A stretch of DNA of 60,750 bases, from assembly GCF_014648695.1 (NCBI RefSeq), contig NZ_BMRP01000006.1:63494-124243 (forward strand), in the 5' to 3' direction. Source of the DNA: Streptomyces albospinus. Lineage in GTDB: Bacteria > Actinomycetota > Actinomycetes > Streptomycetales > Streptomycetaceae. Shown in pieces: positions 32,586-39,796 of the stretch (its first letter is position 1; every line of letters begins with the position of its first letter). A model generated the notes under the pieces. That model saw nothing but the letters and a program-made list of their open reading frames with translations, ran no database searches and had not been told where the DNA came from. The translations under genes were made by a program, and so were the position numbers.

Positions 32586-33412
32586 CGTTGGCGGCATGGT
32601 TGGGGCCGCGGTTGCCGGGGCGGTGGGTGGCTGCCGTGGCGGCCGGGCTCTATCCGCGGTTCGAGCCGGAGCTCGGGCGGCTGGCGGACTTCTGTCCGGC
32701 GGGCGGGACGGCCGTGGACGTCGGCGGGTGGTACGGCCCGTGGACCCGGCGTCTGGCGCGGCGCGCGGACCGGGTCGTCACCATCGAGCCCGTCCCCCAT
32801 CTGGCCCGGCTGATAGCTTCCGTCGCCCCCGCCCATGTCGATGTCGTCTCCGCGGCGGCCACGGATCACGCCGGTTGCGCCACGCTCTGGCTGCCCCCGG
32901 GCGGCCGTGGCGACCGCGGGGTCTCCTCGCTCGTACGCCGTGAGCTGCACACCACCGCCCTGGACGTCCCCTGCCTTCCCCTGGACGCACTGGAGTTGTC
33001 GGCCGTCACCCTCATCAAGATCGATGTGGACGGTGGCGAACTGGCAGTACTGCGCGGCGCGGTACGCACCGTCGAGCGTGAACTCCCCGCATTATTCGTC
33101 GAGTTGGAGACACGCATTCAGCCGCTCGCGCCCGTACTGGAGTGGACGGCCGCTCGCGGGTATCGCGGCTGGGTCCTGCCGCACGACCGCTGGTTGCCGC
33201 TGGCCGACTTCGATCTGCCCGCCCATCAGTCCCGCACCTCCCATGTCGCCGAACACGGCTTGCTGAGGCGCTCCCTCGCCCCGCACCGCCGTTACGTCAA
33301 TTCCGTGCTCTTCCTCCCCGACGGCGCCCGCCCCGGGCCCGTCGCCTCCGCGCCGGCCGCCGCGTCCGCGGCGTCCTTCCGCGACCATGTCCATCATGAA
33401 CCCCGCCACTGA
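32582..33412 (+). CDS. FkbM family SAM-dependent methyltransferase
   Basis: A 276-aa O-methyltransferase-type enzyme: motif I AVDVGGWYGPWTRRLA near 45-60, VVTIEPVPHL, and the FkbM signature VTLIKIDVDGGELAVLRGA followed by LFVELETR. The start is GTG 32582, overlapping the Trm112-like stop (GTGA). Substrate is not visible from sequence; FkbM enzymes methylate sugars and polyketides. Confidence 0.9.
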   Translation: MTLAAWLGPRLPGRWVAAVAAGLYPRFEPELGRLADFCPAGGTAVDVGGWYGPWTRRLARRADRVVTIEPVPHLARLIASVAPAHVDVVSAAATDHAGCATLWLPPGGRGDRGVSSLVRRELHTTALDVPCLPLDALELSAVTLIKIDVDGGELAVLRGAVRTVERELPALFVELETRIQPLAPVLEWTAARGYRGWVLPHDRWLPLADFDLPAHQSRTSHVAEHGLLRRSLAPHRRYVNSVLFLPDGARPGPVASAPAAASAASFRDHVHHEPRH

Positions 33413-34007
33413 CAATGACCCGCCCGCCGGCTCCGCCACCCCCTCCGACCTGCCGGGCCCCCTCGCCTTCCAGCTCGTACTGCTGCGCCGGATGGCCGAC
33501 CACCAGCCCGGTCTCGTCGAGGACGCGCTCCGCGAACTGAGCGTCTCCCGGGCCGAGATGCGCGAGGCAAACCGTCGTTGGCAGGCCCGGATGCACGCCC
33601 CGCGGGCGCGGGCCGGCGTCCAGCCGTACCGTGCGCTGCTCGGTGCCCCCGAAGCCGTCACCCGCCGCCGCATCGGCGATCTGAACTGCGAGGCGCTGAC
33701 CTGGCCGGTCCCCCTCTGGCCGGATCTGCGGTTCGAGGTCCTCACCGCCCCAGGGGGCGCCGTGTGGAACGCGTGGCTGGTACGGGCGCCCGGCGCAGCC
33801 GCCCCTGCGCTCCGCACGACGGAGGACCTCGCCCCGTGGTCGTGCACGGTCGACGAGGTCGCCCGCGCCTTCGCCCCGGCCCGCCCGATGGAGGGCAGCG
33901 CCCCCAACCGGTGGCAGCTGGCCTGCACCGCCCCCGGACCGGACGGGGAGCGACGGGACATCGTCACGGAGTTCACCTGGGGGCTGTACCAGCGGAGGGT
34001 GGACTGA
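33387..34007 (+). CDS. Conserved hypothetical protein (unrecognised)
   Basis: A 206-aa soluble protein I do not recognise. Features: SRAEMREANRRWQARMHAPRARAGVQPYRAL in the middle, and a beta-rich second half with WPVPLWPDLRFEVL and a C-terminus EFTWGLYQRRVD. Third-codon GC and the 26-bp overlap with the FkbM gene support it as real and as the last gene of this run. An internal ATG at 33396 is an alternative start. Confidence 0.65.
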   Translation: MSIMNPATDNDPPAGSATPSDLPGPLAFQLVLLRRMADHQPGLVEDALRELSVSRAEMREANRRWQARMHAPRARAGVQPYRALLGAPEAVTRRRIGDLNCEALTWPVPLWPDLRFEVLTAPGGAVWNAWLVRAPGAAAPALRTTEDLAPWSCTVDEVARAFAPARPMEGSAPNRWQLACTAPGPDGERRDIVTEFTWGLYQRRVD

Positions 34008-34510
34008 TGGGGAGGCCGGCGTGGACGTGAGCGAGCCGACGCACGGGGGATGGCGGGGACGGCCGTGACGCTGGTGTGACGCGACGTCAGAAATGTTGCC
34101 CGTGAAGGCGTGGCCCGGGAGGCCGATAGGCCGGAAGACCGGAAACCGGTAAGCCGGTAAGCCGGTAAGCCGGTACGGAGGTGTCCGGTGGGTCGGTGGG
34201 TCGGTGGGTCGGTGGGTAGGCAGGCGGGCCGGTGAGCCGGTGAGCCCGTGAGCCGTGAGCACGCGAAATCGCCGAGCCGTACCTCCCCACCGCCTCCCCG
34301 CCGGCTCACCAGCGCCCCCGCTGCCTCCCCGCCGGCCCCGTCACCCCTTCGGCGCGCTTCCCCCGCCTCCGTCCCCCGAGCGGACGCGCTCGACGAGCGG
34401 GGTGCGAAACGGGCCCGGAGGATGGCGCACGAGCGCTCCCGTGCGGGCGCTTGCGTCCAGTACCGGCCCATCGGGGACGGCAAGACCGGCCCATCGGGGA
34501 GGAATTCACC
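34008..34510. other. 503-bp non-coding region with octamer repeats upstream of the Mbl gene
   Basis: Holds four copies of CCGGTAAG (34146-34177), four of GGTGGGTC (34195-34226), GTGAGCCG units to about 34260, and a duplicated CCGGCCCATCGGGGA (about 34463 and 34485) just before the Mbl ribosome site. A short ORF at 34248-34514 is Pro/Ser/Arg-rich and not convincing. Confidence 0.7.
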
Positions 34511-35542
34511 ATGACCATCTGCCTCGCCCAACTGCGGCGCTGCTCGGCCGCCGTCGACCTCGGCGCGGCCCGGACCAGGGTGTACGTCAAGAACCAGGGG
34601 CTGGTCGTCGACGAACCGACCGTCGCCGCGGTCAACACCCGTACCGGCTCGCTGCTGGCCGTCGGCGCTCAGGCCGAGGTGATGGACGGCCGTACCCCCG
34701 ACTACATCAAGGTGGTCCGGCCGGTCTCGAACGGGACGGTCGTGGACATCGACATGGCGCAGCGGCTGCTGCGCCACCTGGTCGGCGACAAGCTGCGCAA
34801 GACGTGGCGGCGCCGGCCGAGCATGCGGGCGGCGGTCTGCCTGCCGTACGGCAGTGAGCCGCTGGCCCAGCGGGCGGCCGTGGAGACCCTCACCGGGCTC
34901 GGTGCCCGGCGGGTCGAACTGGTCGACACGCTGGTCGCCGCCGCCGTCGGCTGCGGGCTGCCGGTGGAGCAGCCGGAGGCGACCATGATCGTGGTGTGCG
35001 GTGCGGGCACCACCCAGGTCGCGGTGCTGTCCCTCGGCTCCATCGTGGCCGCCGAGACCGTGCCCGTGGGCGGCAATGCCATCGATCACGCGGTCATCCA
35101 GCATCTGCGGCTGCACCACGAGCTGATGCTGCCCGGCCAGTCGGTACGCCCGCTGCATCTGATGTTCGCCGGGAACGGTGAGCTGACGCCGGGCACCACC
35201 GAGGTGCACGGGCGGGATGTGGTGAGTGGACTGGCGCGCTCCGTGCACGTCGACACCGAGCGCGTACGGCGCGCGATCATCACGCCGCTGACCGCGATTC
35301 TCGACGGTATCGGGGCGGTGCTGCGGCGCTGCCCGCCGGACCTGGTGGCCGACCTCGGGGAGCGCGGCATCATGCTGGCCGGCGGCAGCGCGGTGATCCC
35401 GGGCCTGGAGCCGATGATCCACGAGGCGACGACGATGCCGGTGCATATCGCGGACCGGCCCGGCACCTGCGCGGTCCAGGGGCTGGGCGCCATGATCGAG
35501 GGCAAGGTGCAGCCCCTGCACCTCGATCCGATGGCTCCCTAG
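34511..35542 (+). CDS. MreB/Mbl-like bacterial actin
   Basis: A 343-aa actin-fold ATPase. Family motifs: phosphate 1 AAVDLGAARTRVYVKNQGLVVDEP, the VVRPVSNGTVVDIDMAQRLL block, phosphate 2 IVVCGAGTTQVAVLSLG, and adenosine GIMLAGGSAVIPGL. It is slightly diverged from MreB (the usual DLGT is DLGA), as expected for Mbl or a sporulation-associated paralogue of Streptomyces. ATG 34511 follows GGGAGGAATTCACC, a strong site. No mreCD follows, so it is not the morphogenic mre operon. It likely supports the cell wall of aerial hyphae and spores. Confidence 0.9.
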   Translation: MTICLAQLRRCSAAVDLGAARTRVYVKNQGLVVDEPTVAAVNTRTGSLLAVGAQAEVMDGRTPDYIKVVRPVSNGTVVDIDMAQRLLRHLVGDKLRKTWRRRPSMRAAVCLPYGSEPLAQRAAVETLTGLGARRVELVDTLVAAAVGCGLPVEQPEATMIVVCGAGTTQVAVLSLGSIVAAETVPVGGNAIDHAVIQHLRLHHELMLPGQSVRPLHLMFAGNGELTPGTTEVHGRDVVSGLARSVHVDTERVRRAIITPLTAILDGIGAVLRRCPPDLVADLGERGIMLAGGSAVIPGLEPMIHEATTMPVHIADRPGTCAVQGLGAMIEGKVQPLHLDPMAP

Positions 35543-35861
35543 GAGGGGGTCCGGGGTGACCCGACAGCCCCGTAGGCGGAACGAAGACGGCGGCCCGAGA
35601 CTCCGTGGAGGAAGTCCGACGGCCCGCCCACCGGGGACAGCCCGCCTACCCGGGACGAGCCGTCCATCCACCCAGGACGAGCCATCCCCCAGGACGGGCC
35701 ATCCACCAGGACGGGCCATCCACCCGGGACAGGCCGTCGCCCGTCCGCCCGGACGGCCACCGTACGCGGGCGGACAGCGGACGGACGTCGGGCGGACAGC
35801 GGACGGCTCGGGCGTGCATCGGGCGGACGTAGGGCGCGCGTCGGGCCGACAGGCGTCCCGG
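35543..35861. repeat. 319-bp gap with 17-bp degenerate repeats
   Basis: Between the convergent Mbl-like and phosphatase genes. About five units of the type CGGGCCATCCACCAGGA (35645-35745) and then GGCGGACAGCGGAC repeats (35765-35830). No gene is supported. Confidence 0.7.
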
Positions 35862-36458
35862 TTACAGGCTCCGGGCGTTCCAGGCGACCACGGCGGGGCG
35901 GTCGTGTTCGGTCCCCAGGACGCCGACCGCGCCGGTGCCGAACGTGAACAGTCCGCCTGCCGCGGCCGGCAGGCCGAGGCGGCGGGCGGTCAGCACACGC
36001 AGGAAGTGGGCATGCGCCACCAGCGCCACATCGCCCTCCTCGGCGTCCAGCTGGAGCGCGATGCGGGCCAGTACGCGGTCGGCGCGCGCGCCGACCTCTT
36101 CGGGCGTCTCCCCCGGGTGTTCGGCGGGGCCGGGGGAGACGCCGTCGGTGAACAGATACCAGCCGGGTCTGCTGCGGTGAATCTCGGCGGTGGTGACGCC
36201 CTCGTCGCCGCCGTAGTCCCATTCCCGCAGGTCGTCGAGGATCTGCGGCGACGGGAGCCCGGCGAGTTCGGCGGTGCGCAGCGCGCGGGCCATCGGGCTG
36301 GCGTAGACCTGCCCGATCTTCCGGCCGGAGAGCACCGGCCGCAGCGCGCGGGCCTGCTCCTCGCCGTCGGCGGTGAGCGGGAGGTCGGTCCAGCTGGTGT
36401 GCCGGCCGTCCCGGCTCCACTCGGTCTCGCCGTGCCGGATCAGCAGCAGCTCGCTCAC
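35862..36458 (-). CDS. Histidine phosphatase (phosphoglycerate mutase-like)
   Basis: A 198-aa cytoplasmic phosphatase with the catalytic RHGE motif (Arg8-His9) and second His in VALVAHAHFLRVL. It has the branch-specific ASPMARALRTAELAG loop. GTG 36458 overlaps the thioredoxin stop as GTGA, so it is translated from the same mRNA. Small-molecule phosphate substrate unknown. Confidence 0.92.
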   Translation of the reverse strand: MSELLLIRHGETEWSRDGRHTSWTDLPLTADGEEQARALRPVLSGRKIGQVYASPMARALRTAELAGLPSPQILDDLREWDYGGDEGVTTAEIHRSRPGWYLFTDGVSPGPAEHPGETPEEVGARADRVLARIALQLDAEEGDVALVAHAHFLRVLTARRLGLPAAAGGLFTFGTGAVGVLGTEHDRPAVVAWNARSL

Positions 36459-36856
36459 TCGGCCTGCGCCTGCTCTCCCTGCTGAGCCGCCTCCTGGGCC
36501 TGGGCTTCGGCGACCGACGCCCGGACCTCGTCCATGTCCAGTCCGCGGGCCTGGCCGATGACGTCCTCCAGGGCGGACTCCGGCAGCGCGCCGGGCTGGG
36601 CGAACACCGCGATGTTGTCCCGGACGATCATCAGGGTCGGGATGGACTGGATCTCGAAGGCGGCGGCGAGCTCGGGCTCCGCTTCGGTGTCGACCTTGGC
36701 GAACACCAGGTCGTCGTGCTTTTCGGACGACTTCTCGAAGATCGGACCGAACCGCTTGCAGGGCCCGCACCAGTCGGCCCAGAAGTCGATCAGGACGAAA
36801 TCATTGCCGGAGACGATCTCGTCGAAGTTGTCCTTGGTGAGCTCCACGGTGCTCAT
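36455..36856 (-). CDS. trxA: Thioredoxin
   Basis: A 133-aa thioredoxin with active site WCGPC (Cys30, Cys33) and cis-proline region SIPTLMIV. It is about 25 residues longer than E. coli Trx; the extra C-terminus is Gln/Ala/Glu-rich. ATG 36856 fits the family; the upstream 100 bp is AT-richer and likely holds the promoter. Coupled to the downstream phosphatase. Confidence 0.94.
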   Translation of the reverse strand: MSTVELTKDNFDEIVSGNDFVLIDFWADWCGPCKRFGPIFEKSSEKHDDLVFAKVDTEAEPELAAAFEIQSIPTLMIVRDNIAVFAQPGALPESALEDVIGQARGLDMDEVRASVAEAQAQEAAQQGEQAQAE

Positions 36857-37159
36857 ACGCGCTTCCCTGCTTCCGGTCTGCTGACGATGTCCGGGTCGGT
36901 GTCCCGTCGGTCCGGTCGGTGTCCAGCATCCGTAACGGGATCAACCCGCACCGTATTCCACACCCCGGACCGTCCCGCTCCCCTGCCCACCCCAGCCGCT
37001 CCTAGACATCCCGTCCCTCGGGAATCGCAGGCCGCCGTGTGGCGCATCGCACGGCGCCCTGAGAGCAGCGCACGCCCCCACCGAGGCGCGGCCCCGGGGC
37101 CGGCTCTCCGGAGGCGCCCTCGGGTCCGCTGCACGCCGGTCCCGTGGGCCCGCCCGGTG

Positions 37160-37478
37160 TCAGATCCGGTACGGGGCCGGCGGCACCGTACCGCCGCCGG
37201 GCACCGAGGGGCCCGTGCCGGCCGTGCTGCGCCCGGTGGGCCATGCCGGCACATCCGCCGGTGCACCCGTGACGACCGGGCCACCACCGGGGCCGAGGCC
37301 AAGGGACAGGTCCGTGTCGGTGGCCGCGATCCGCAGGGCCGGGGTGTCGTCCCTCCGGGACAGGCGGGAGGAGGTCGACGGCGGAGCCCTGATGGTCGGT
37401 CAAGTCGCCTACACTGCGGGCGAATCGGGTCGTGGTGGCGTCGATGGGGCCCGGCAGCGCGTCGAAGTCCATGCTCAT
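37160..37478 (-). pseudogene. Decayed maleylpyruvate isomerase/DinB-like (mycothiol-dependent) gene
   Basis: Two fragments in different minus-strand frames. The start (37478 down to about 37390) reads MSMDFDALPGPIDATTTRF, typical of the family N-terminus. From about 37380 a second frame reads a typical C-terminus, with TPALRIAATDTDLSLGLGP, PVVTGAPADVPAWPTGRS and VPPAPYRI before a TGA at 37162-37160. About 110 central residues are missing and the frames differ, so the gene appears to have lost its middle by deletion. Family assignment is from motif memory. Confidence 0.55.
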
Positions 37479-37578
37479 GTCCGTACCGTCGCCTCTTTTG
37501 CCATCCCGGCTCCGTCGCTGTCGTGGTTCCGCCTCTGCCTCCGCCTCCGCCTCGACTCCGCTACCCCCTCGACCCCAT

Positions 37579-37657
37579 CGCCGTCTCGACCCCATCGCCA
37601 TCTCGACTCGGTCGCCATCTCGACTCGGTCGCCGTCTCGACTCGGTCGCCGTCTCGA
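37579..37657. repeat. 17-bp tandem repeat
   Basis: Units CGCCGTCTCGACTCGGT and CGCCATCTCGACTCGGT at 37579-37595, 37596-37612, 37613-37629, 37630-37646 and partial 37647-37657. The 17-nt period excludes coding. Confidence 0.9.
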
Positions 37658-37772
37658 TAGTTCCGTTGAGTGGAACCAGGGTGCCGCATTGCGATAGGGG
37701 CGCGGGCTGCGACGGCTCGGATTGCCGCCCTACGATGGACAGGGGGCCTGCCCGGAAGGAGGCGCCGGCACG

Positions 37773-38564
37773 ATGGAGACGCGCGTCGATGAGATCGCCG
37801 ACGGCATCTACCGGATCTCCACCTACGTTCCCGCGGTGGCCGCACCGGCAGGGTTCACGTTCAACCAGTTCCTCATCGACGCGGAGCAGCCGCTGCTCTT
37901 CCATACGGGCATGCGGCAGCTGTTCCCGCTGGTCTCGGAGGCCGTGGGCCGGGTCGTACCGCTGGACCAGCTGCGCTGGCTGGCCTTCGGGCATGTGGAG
38001 GCCGACGAGTGCGGGGCGATGAACGAGTTCCTGGCCGCGGCCCCGCATGCGGAGGTGGCGCACGGCCTCCAGGGGTGCCTGGTCTCGCTCAACGACCTGG
38101 CCGACCGGCCGCCGCGCCCGATGGCGCACGGTGAAACGCTTGACCTGGGCGGCAAGGAGGTGCTGCGGCGCCAGGTGATGAACCTCAACACGCCGCACGT
38201 ACCGCACAATTGGGAGGCGCGGGTACTGTTCGAGGAGACCACCGGCACGCTGCTGTGCGGCGATCTCTTCACCCACCTCGGCGACGGCCCGCCGATCACC
38301 GACCACGACCTGGTGGGGCCCGCTCTCGACGCGGAGGAGTTGTTCCGTCAGACGTCGTGCCTGACGGCGGCGGTGGCGACGATGCGTTCGCTGGCCCAGC
38401 TCTCGCCGAGGACGCTGGCCGTGATGCACGGGTCGTCGTATTACGGGGACGGGGCGGCGGCGCTGCGCGAGTTGGCCGACGGCTTCGAGGACCGGTTCAG
38501 CCCGGAGATCACCTTCGCCGGCCGGCCGAGCACCCTCGCCGGCCACGACGCCCCGCAGGGATGA
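37773..38564 (+). CDS. Diiron MBL-fold protein (ODP/flavodiiron-like core without flavodoxin)
   Basis: A 263-aa metallo-beta-lactamase-fold protein of the oxygen-binding diiron (ODP) group. All expected iron ligands appear: HVEADE (His74, Glu76, Asp78), TPHVPH (His142 or His145), CGDLF (Asp164) and VMHG (His219). It lacks the flavodoxin domain of flavodiiron NO/O2 reductases, so it may sense or reduce oxygen with a separate partner. ATG 37773 has AAGGAGG about 11 nt upstream. A 13-nt repeat array follows its stop. Confidence 0.88.
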   Translation: METRVDEIADGIYRISTYVPAVAAPAGFTFNQFLIDAEQPLLFHTGMRQLFPLVSEAVGRVVPLDQLRWLAFGHVEADECGAMNEFLAAAPHAEVAHGLQGCLVSLNDLADRPPRPMAHGETLDLGGKEVLRRQVMNLNTPHVPHNWEARVLFEETTGTLLCGDLFTHLGDGPPITDHDLVGPALDAEELFRQTSCLTAAVATMRSLAQLSPRTLAVMHGSSYYGDGAAALRELADGFEDRFSPEITFAGRPSTLAGHDAPQG

Positions 38565-38584
38565 CCCACAGGGATGATTCGACG

Positions 38585-38640
38585 GGATGACGCGGCGGGA
38601 TGACGCGGCGGGATGACGCGGCGGGATGACGCGGCGGACG
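38585..38640. repeat. 13-bp tandem repeat
   Basis: Four copies of GGGATGACGCGGC directly after the diiron-protein gene. Confidence 0.9.
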
Positions 38641-38764
38641 GCCCGGCGGGAGTGACTCGGCGGATGACCGGTGGGGATGTCGCCGGGCCTGCGTCGTGGC
38701 ACGCGGTGGCCGGTGGCGACGGCTAGCATCGCTGGAGAGAAAGCCAAGGACGGAGTGTTCATCT

Positions 38765-39640
38765 GTGCGTCATCTGCGCGTAGGCGTCGCCATCTTGACC
38801 ATGGGAAACCGCCCCGCCGAACTCCAGGAACTGCTGGATTCGGTGGCCAAGCAGGACCTCCCGGCGACGCACATCGTGGTCGTCGGCAACGGCTCGCCGC
38901 TGCCCCCGCTCCCCGATGGCGTGACCGGCCTGTCGCTGAGCGAAAACCTGGGGGTCTCCGGCGGCCGGAACGTCGCCCTGGACGAGCTGCGCAAGCTCGG
39001 CGAGCTGGACGTGGTCGTCGACCTGGACGACGACGGGCTGCTGATCAGCCAGGACGTCTTCAGCCGGCTCGCGGAACTGTACGAGCAGGACCCGCAGTTG
39101 GGCATCGTGAGCTTCCGCATCGCCGATGAGCTGGGCCGCACCCAGCGCCGCCACGTCCCCCGGCTGCGGGTCGGCGACCCGCAGCGCGGCGGCCTGGTCA
39201 CCACCTTCCTCGGCGGCGGGCACGCACTGTCCGTGCCGATGCTGGACCGGACCGGCGACTGGCCGGACGAGTTCTTCTACGCCCATGAGGAAACCGACCT
39301 GGCCTGGCGGGCGTTGGACGACGGCTGGCGCATCCGCTACGCGCCGGAGATCGTGCTCCAGCACCCGTACACCTCGCCCACCCGGCATGCGGTCTTCCAC
39401 CGGATGGTGGCCAGGAACCGCGTCTGGCTGGCGAAGCGCCATCTGCCGGCGGTGCTGGTGCCGGTGTATCTGGGCGTCTGGGCGACGCTGACGGCCCTCC
39501 GCAGCCGCTCGGTTGCGGGCATGCGGGCATGGGCCGCCGGGTTCGCGGAGGGTGTGCGGACCCCCTGCGGACGGCGGCGGCCGATGCGCTGGAGCACGGT
39601 GTGGCGGATGACGCGACTGGGACGACCGCCGGTCATCTAG
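38765..39640 (+). CDS. Glycosyltransferase family 2 (rhamnosyl-type)
   Basis: A 291-aa GT-A enzyme: VGVAILTMGNRPAELQELL at the N-terminus, LSENLGVSGGRNVALDEL (the nucleotide-binding block common in dTDP-sugar transferases), VVVDLDDDG (DxD metal site) and acceptor region FFYAHEETDLAWRALDDGW. GTG 38765 is chosen from family start and ACGGAG upstream; the upstream in-frame ATG 38696 is not needed. It is the first gene of the sugar cluster. A 15-nt repeat array follows its stop. Confidence 0.9.
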   Translation: MRHLRVGVAILTMGNRPAELQELLDSVAKQDLPATHIVVVGNGSPLPPLPDGVTGLSLSENLGVSGGRNVALDELRKLGELDVVVDLDDDGLLISQDVFSRLAELYEQDPQLGIVSFRIADELGRTQRRHVPRLRVGDPQRGGLVTTFLGGGHALSVPMLDRTGDWPDEFFYAHEETDLAWRALDDGWRIRYAPEIVLQHPYTSPTRHAVFHRMVARNRVWLAKRHLPAVLVPVYLGVWATLTALRSRSVAGMRAWAAGFAEGVRTPCGRRRPMRWSTVWRMTRLGRPPVI

Positions 39641-39735
39641 GGACCCGTCGTCCGGGGACCCGTTGTCCGGGGACCCGTTGTCCGGGGACCCGTCGCCCAG
39701 GGGCCCGTCGTCCAGGGGCCCGCCGCCCGAGGACC
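39641..39735. repeat. 15-bp tandem repeat after the GT2 gene
   Basis: About six units of GGACCCGTTGTCCGG and variants, starting at the GT2 stop. Each unit is itself a weak palindrome. Confidence 0.85.
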
Positions 39736-39796
39736 GGCGCCCGTCCAGGGGCAGGCCGGACGGTCCGCGGGGACGCCCGTGGCGGCGGCCGGTGCG

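Larger units (their letters stand above)
36857..37772. other. Trx to diiron-protein divergent gap (holds pseudogene and 17-bp repeats)
   Basis: A 916-bp region without an intact gene. Left part: trxA promoter area. Middle: the pseudogene at 37160-37478. Right part: the 17-bp repeat array and the start region of the diiron-protein gene. Nothing recognisable was seen in 36990-37159. Confidence 0.6.

Noticed and set aside
34248..34514. 88-aa ORF before the Mbl-like gene
   Set aside because: Pro/Ser/Arg-rich, overlaps the Mbl start and its ribosome site, and lies over repeats.
37579..37657. Repeat arrays considered as CRISPR
   Set aside because: Units are contiguous with no unique spacers, and no cas genes are present.
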